Source: Gammaproteobacteria bacterium (GTDB lineage: Bacteria > Pseudomonadota > Gammaproteobacteria > Burkholderiales > Gallionellaceae). Taken from it: DNA of 64,000 bases. The notes beneath the pieces were generated by a model. The model ran no database searches, was not told the DNA's origin, and saw nothing but the letters and a program-made list of their open reading frames with translations. The DNA lies in assembly GCA_018819205.1 (NCBI GenBank), contig JAHJQE010000027.1:1-64000 (forward strand). The letters are read 5' to 3'. Shown here piece after piece: positions 62,344 through 64,000 of this stretch (positions are counted from its first letter, which is position 1; each line of letters begins with the position of its first letter). The position numbers and the translations under genes are program-made.

Positions 62344-64000
62344 TTACGGGAATTTCTTATAAAGGGTTGCGTAATACAACACCGGGATCACGACCAGGGT
62401 CAGCACCGTCGAGACCAGGATGCCGAAGATCAATGCCAGCGCCAGACCGTTAAAGATCGGGTCGTCCAGGATGAACAGCGCGCCCAGCATTGCCGCCAAT
62501 CCGGTCAACAGGATAGGCTTGGCACGCGCTGCTGCGGCATTGACCACCGCGTGTTGCAAGTCCACGCCGTCGCGCAACTGCAGGTTGACGAAGTCCACCA
62601 GCAGGATCGAGTTGCGCACGATGATGCCGGCCAGCGCGATCATGCCGATCATCGAGGTCGCCGTGAACTGCGCACCGAACAGGGCATGGCCCGGCATCAC
62701 GCCGATGATGGTGAGCGGTATCGGTGCCATGATCACCAGCGGCACGACGTAGCTCTTGAACTGGGCGACCACCAACAGATAGATCAGGATCAGGCCGACG
62801 CCATAGGCGATACCCATGTCACGGAAGGTCTCAAACGTTACCTGCCATTCACCATCCCACTTCAGTGCATAACCCGCATACGGATCGGACGGCTGCTTGA
62901 AGAAGTAGGGCTCCAATGTGCCACCCTGCTCCAGCTGCATGCTGCCGGTCTTGCCGTGGATATCGAACATGCCATACAACGGGCTGTCCAGGTCACCGGC
63001 CATGTCTCCGGTCACATACACCACCGGCAGCAGATCCTTGTGATGGATCGGATAATCGCGCAGCGTCTTCACTACCTGCACCACTTCCGACAGCGGCACC
63101 AGTGCGCCGTCGCGCGAACGCACCTTCAGTTTCAGCACATCGTCTATGCGGCTGCGCTTCTCGGCGGACAACCCGAGGCGCAACGGTGGCGCGTATTTCG
63201 CATCGAGCGCATGCAATGCTGTCACATCCTGACCGGACAACGCGATCTGCACTGCATCCACGATATCGCTCTGCGCCACACCGAGCAGTGCTGCTTTGCT
63301 CTGCATCACGCGCAGGACCATCTTGGGTGCGGCTTCGCTCACCGTATCATCGATGCCGACGATATCGGCAGTCGCGACGAACTGATCGCGCACCTTGTTT
63401 GCCACGGCGCGTGCTCCCTCATAGTCCGGCCCATAGATCTCCGCCACGATAGGTGACATCACCGGCGGGCCCGGCGGCACTTCCACCACCTTCACCTTGG
63501 CGTTCCAGCGCTGGCCGATCTGCTCGATCGGCTCACGCACCGAGCTGGCGATCTCGTGACTGCTGCGGTCGCGCAGATGCTTGTCCTGCAGATTGACCTG
63601 AATATCTCCCTGCTCCGGTGTATTGCGCAGATAGTATTGGCGCACCAGCCCGTTGAAGTTGATAGGAGATGCGGTGCCCGCATAAGCCTGGTAGTCGGTG
63701 ACTTCCGGCACGGTCGCCAGATAGGCACCGAGCTCGCGCATCACGCCGGCAGTCTGCTCCACCGCCGTACCCGACGGCATATCCACCACCACCTGGAACT
63801 CGGATTTGTTGTCGAACGGCAGCATCTTCAGCACCACCAGTTTCACGACTGCCAAAGACACTGCGAACAGCAGCCCGCCCAAAATTGCCAGCCACAGCTT
63901 GCGGCGTGCCGATTTGCCATGCTCTCGATTCAGGAACGGGCCCAGGCGCATGCGGAAGAAGCGGGCGATCGCCGTGTCTTCTTCGTTCGTCACGACAGCA
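62344..64000 (-). CDS. RND-family efflux transporter permease (C-terminal part)
   Basis: About 552 codons are visible and the frame stays open past 64000, so the GTG at 63993 is not the true start. Visible are the second periplasmic region (VPPGPPVMSPIVAEIYGPDYEGAR), a pore-type loop and the last six helices (MGIAYGVGLILIYLLVVAQFKSY, TSMIGMIALAGIIVRNSILLVDFVN, ARAKPILLTGLAAMLGALFIL). IVRNSILLVDF and the PPGPPV stretch fit the AcrB-like group with unusual substrates. Its stop is 23 bases before the DUF2892 start. Confidence 0.88.
   Translation of the reverse strand, partial: AVVTNEEDTAIARFFRMRLGPFLNREHGKSARRKLWLAILGGLLFAVSLAVVKLVVLKMLPFDNKSEFQVVVDMPSGTAVEQTAGVMRELGAYLATVPEVTDYQAYAGTASPINFNGLVRQYYLRNTPEQGDIQVNLQDKHLRDRSSHEIASSVREPIEQIGQRWNAKVKVVEVPPGPPVMSPIVAEIYGPDYEGARAVANKVRDQFVATADIVGIDDTVSEAAPKMVLRVMQSKAALLGVAQSDIVDAVQIALSGQDVTALHALDAKYAPPLRLGLSAEKRSRIDDVLKLKVRSRDGALVPLSEVVQVVKTLRDYPIHHKDLLPVVYVTGDMAGDLDSPLYGMFDIHGKTGSMQLEQGGTLEPYFFKQPSDPYAGYALKWDGEWQVTFETFRDMGIAYGVGLILIYLLVVAQFKSYVVPLVIMAPIPLTIIGVMPGHALFGAQFTATSMIGMIALAGIIVRNSILLVDFVNLQLRDGVDLQHAVVNAAAARAKPILLTGLAAMLGALFILDDPIFNGLALALIFGILVSTVLTLVVIPVLYYATLYKKFP

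Overview
The window looks like a chromosome segment of a betaproteobacterium, GC-rich (I estimate near 58-60%). The clues are the BioC/BioH route of biotin synthesis, the ftsK-lolA-rarA-serS order, a complete MSHA-type pilus locus, a PglL-type O-oligosaccharyltransferase and a Hyf-like membrane hydrogenase arm. Gallionellaceae (Sideroxydans/Gallionella-like) is my best guess; this is an inference from gene content and no search was run. Almost everything is on the minus strand; only mltF, comF and trmL are on plus.

Layout. 1-4635: the membrane arm of a group-4 (Hyf-like) complex, hyfB-C-E-F, with hyfF cut by the window edge. 4758-9585: a six-gene cell-envelope operon (small beta-barrel, CsgG-like protein, large LPP20-like protein, FecR-domain protein, LPP20 lipoprotein, 55-aa lipoprotein). 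This is the first of two candidate undescribed systems. 9690-13607: dnaE and tRNA-Ser(CGA). 13729-15090: mltF. 15100-22198: one long operon with a DUF2141 protein, a LolD-like ATPase, a MacB/LolC-like permease, a LolA-like carrier, a polytopic protein, an outer-membrane barrel, a small membrane protein and a LytS/LytTR two-component system. This is the second candidate. 22306-28608: ion channel, then serS, rarA, lolA and ftsK. 28608-32471: LuxR-type regulator, hybrid kinase, SCO protein and a copper-type TauE/SafE protein. 32464-37152: bioBFHCD, with short repeat elements in three of its gaps. 37208-37945: comF.

37896-57088 is the MSHA locus. Read along the minus strand it runs mshE-G-B-(membrane protein)-A-C-(nucleotidyltransferase)-D-O-P-(52-aa ORF)-Q, then mshI-(PilN-like)-J-K-L-M-N. 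Compared with the classical Vibrio/Aeromonas order, the I-N block lies after Q instead of before E. MshE carries the MshEN c-di-GMP-binding motif, so pilus dynamics are probably under c-di-GMP control. The locus has been remodelled in three places: a heptamer repeat element sits inside the coding sequence of the mshB leader; a nucleotidyltransferase gene has arrived between mshC and mshD and its downstream partner reads in frame into mshD; and a 30-bp perfect inverted repeat separates that cassette from mshC.

57194-64000: trmL and gpsA converge on a second copy of the heptamer element, which supplies the last codons of both. They are followed by an SH3-like protein, secB, grxC, a rhodanese, a PglL/Wzy-type glycosyltransferase (a plausible pilin glycosylation enzyme), a DUF2892 protein and the C-terminal part of an RND transporter that runs off the window.
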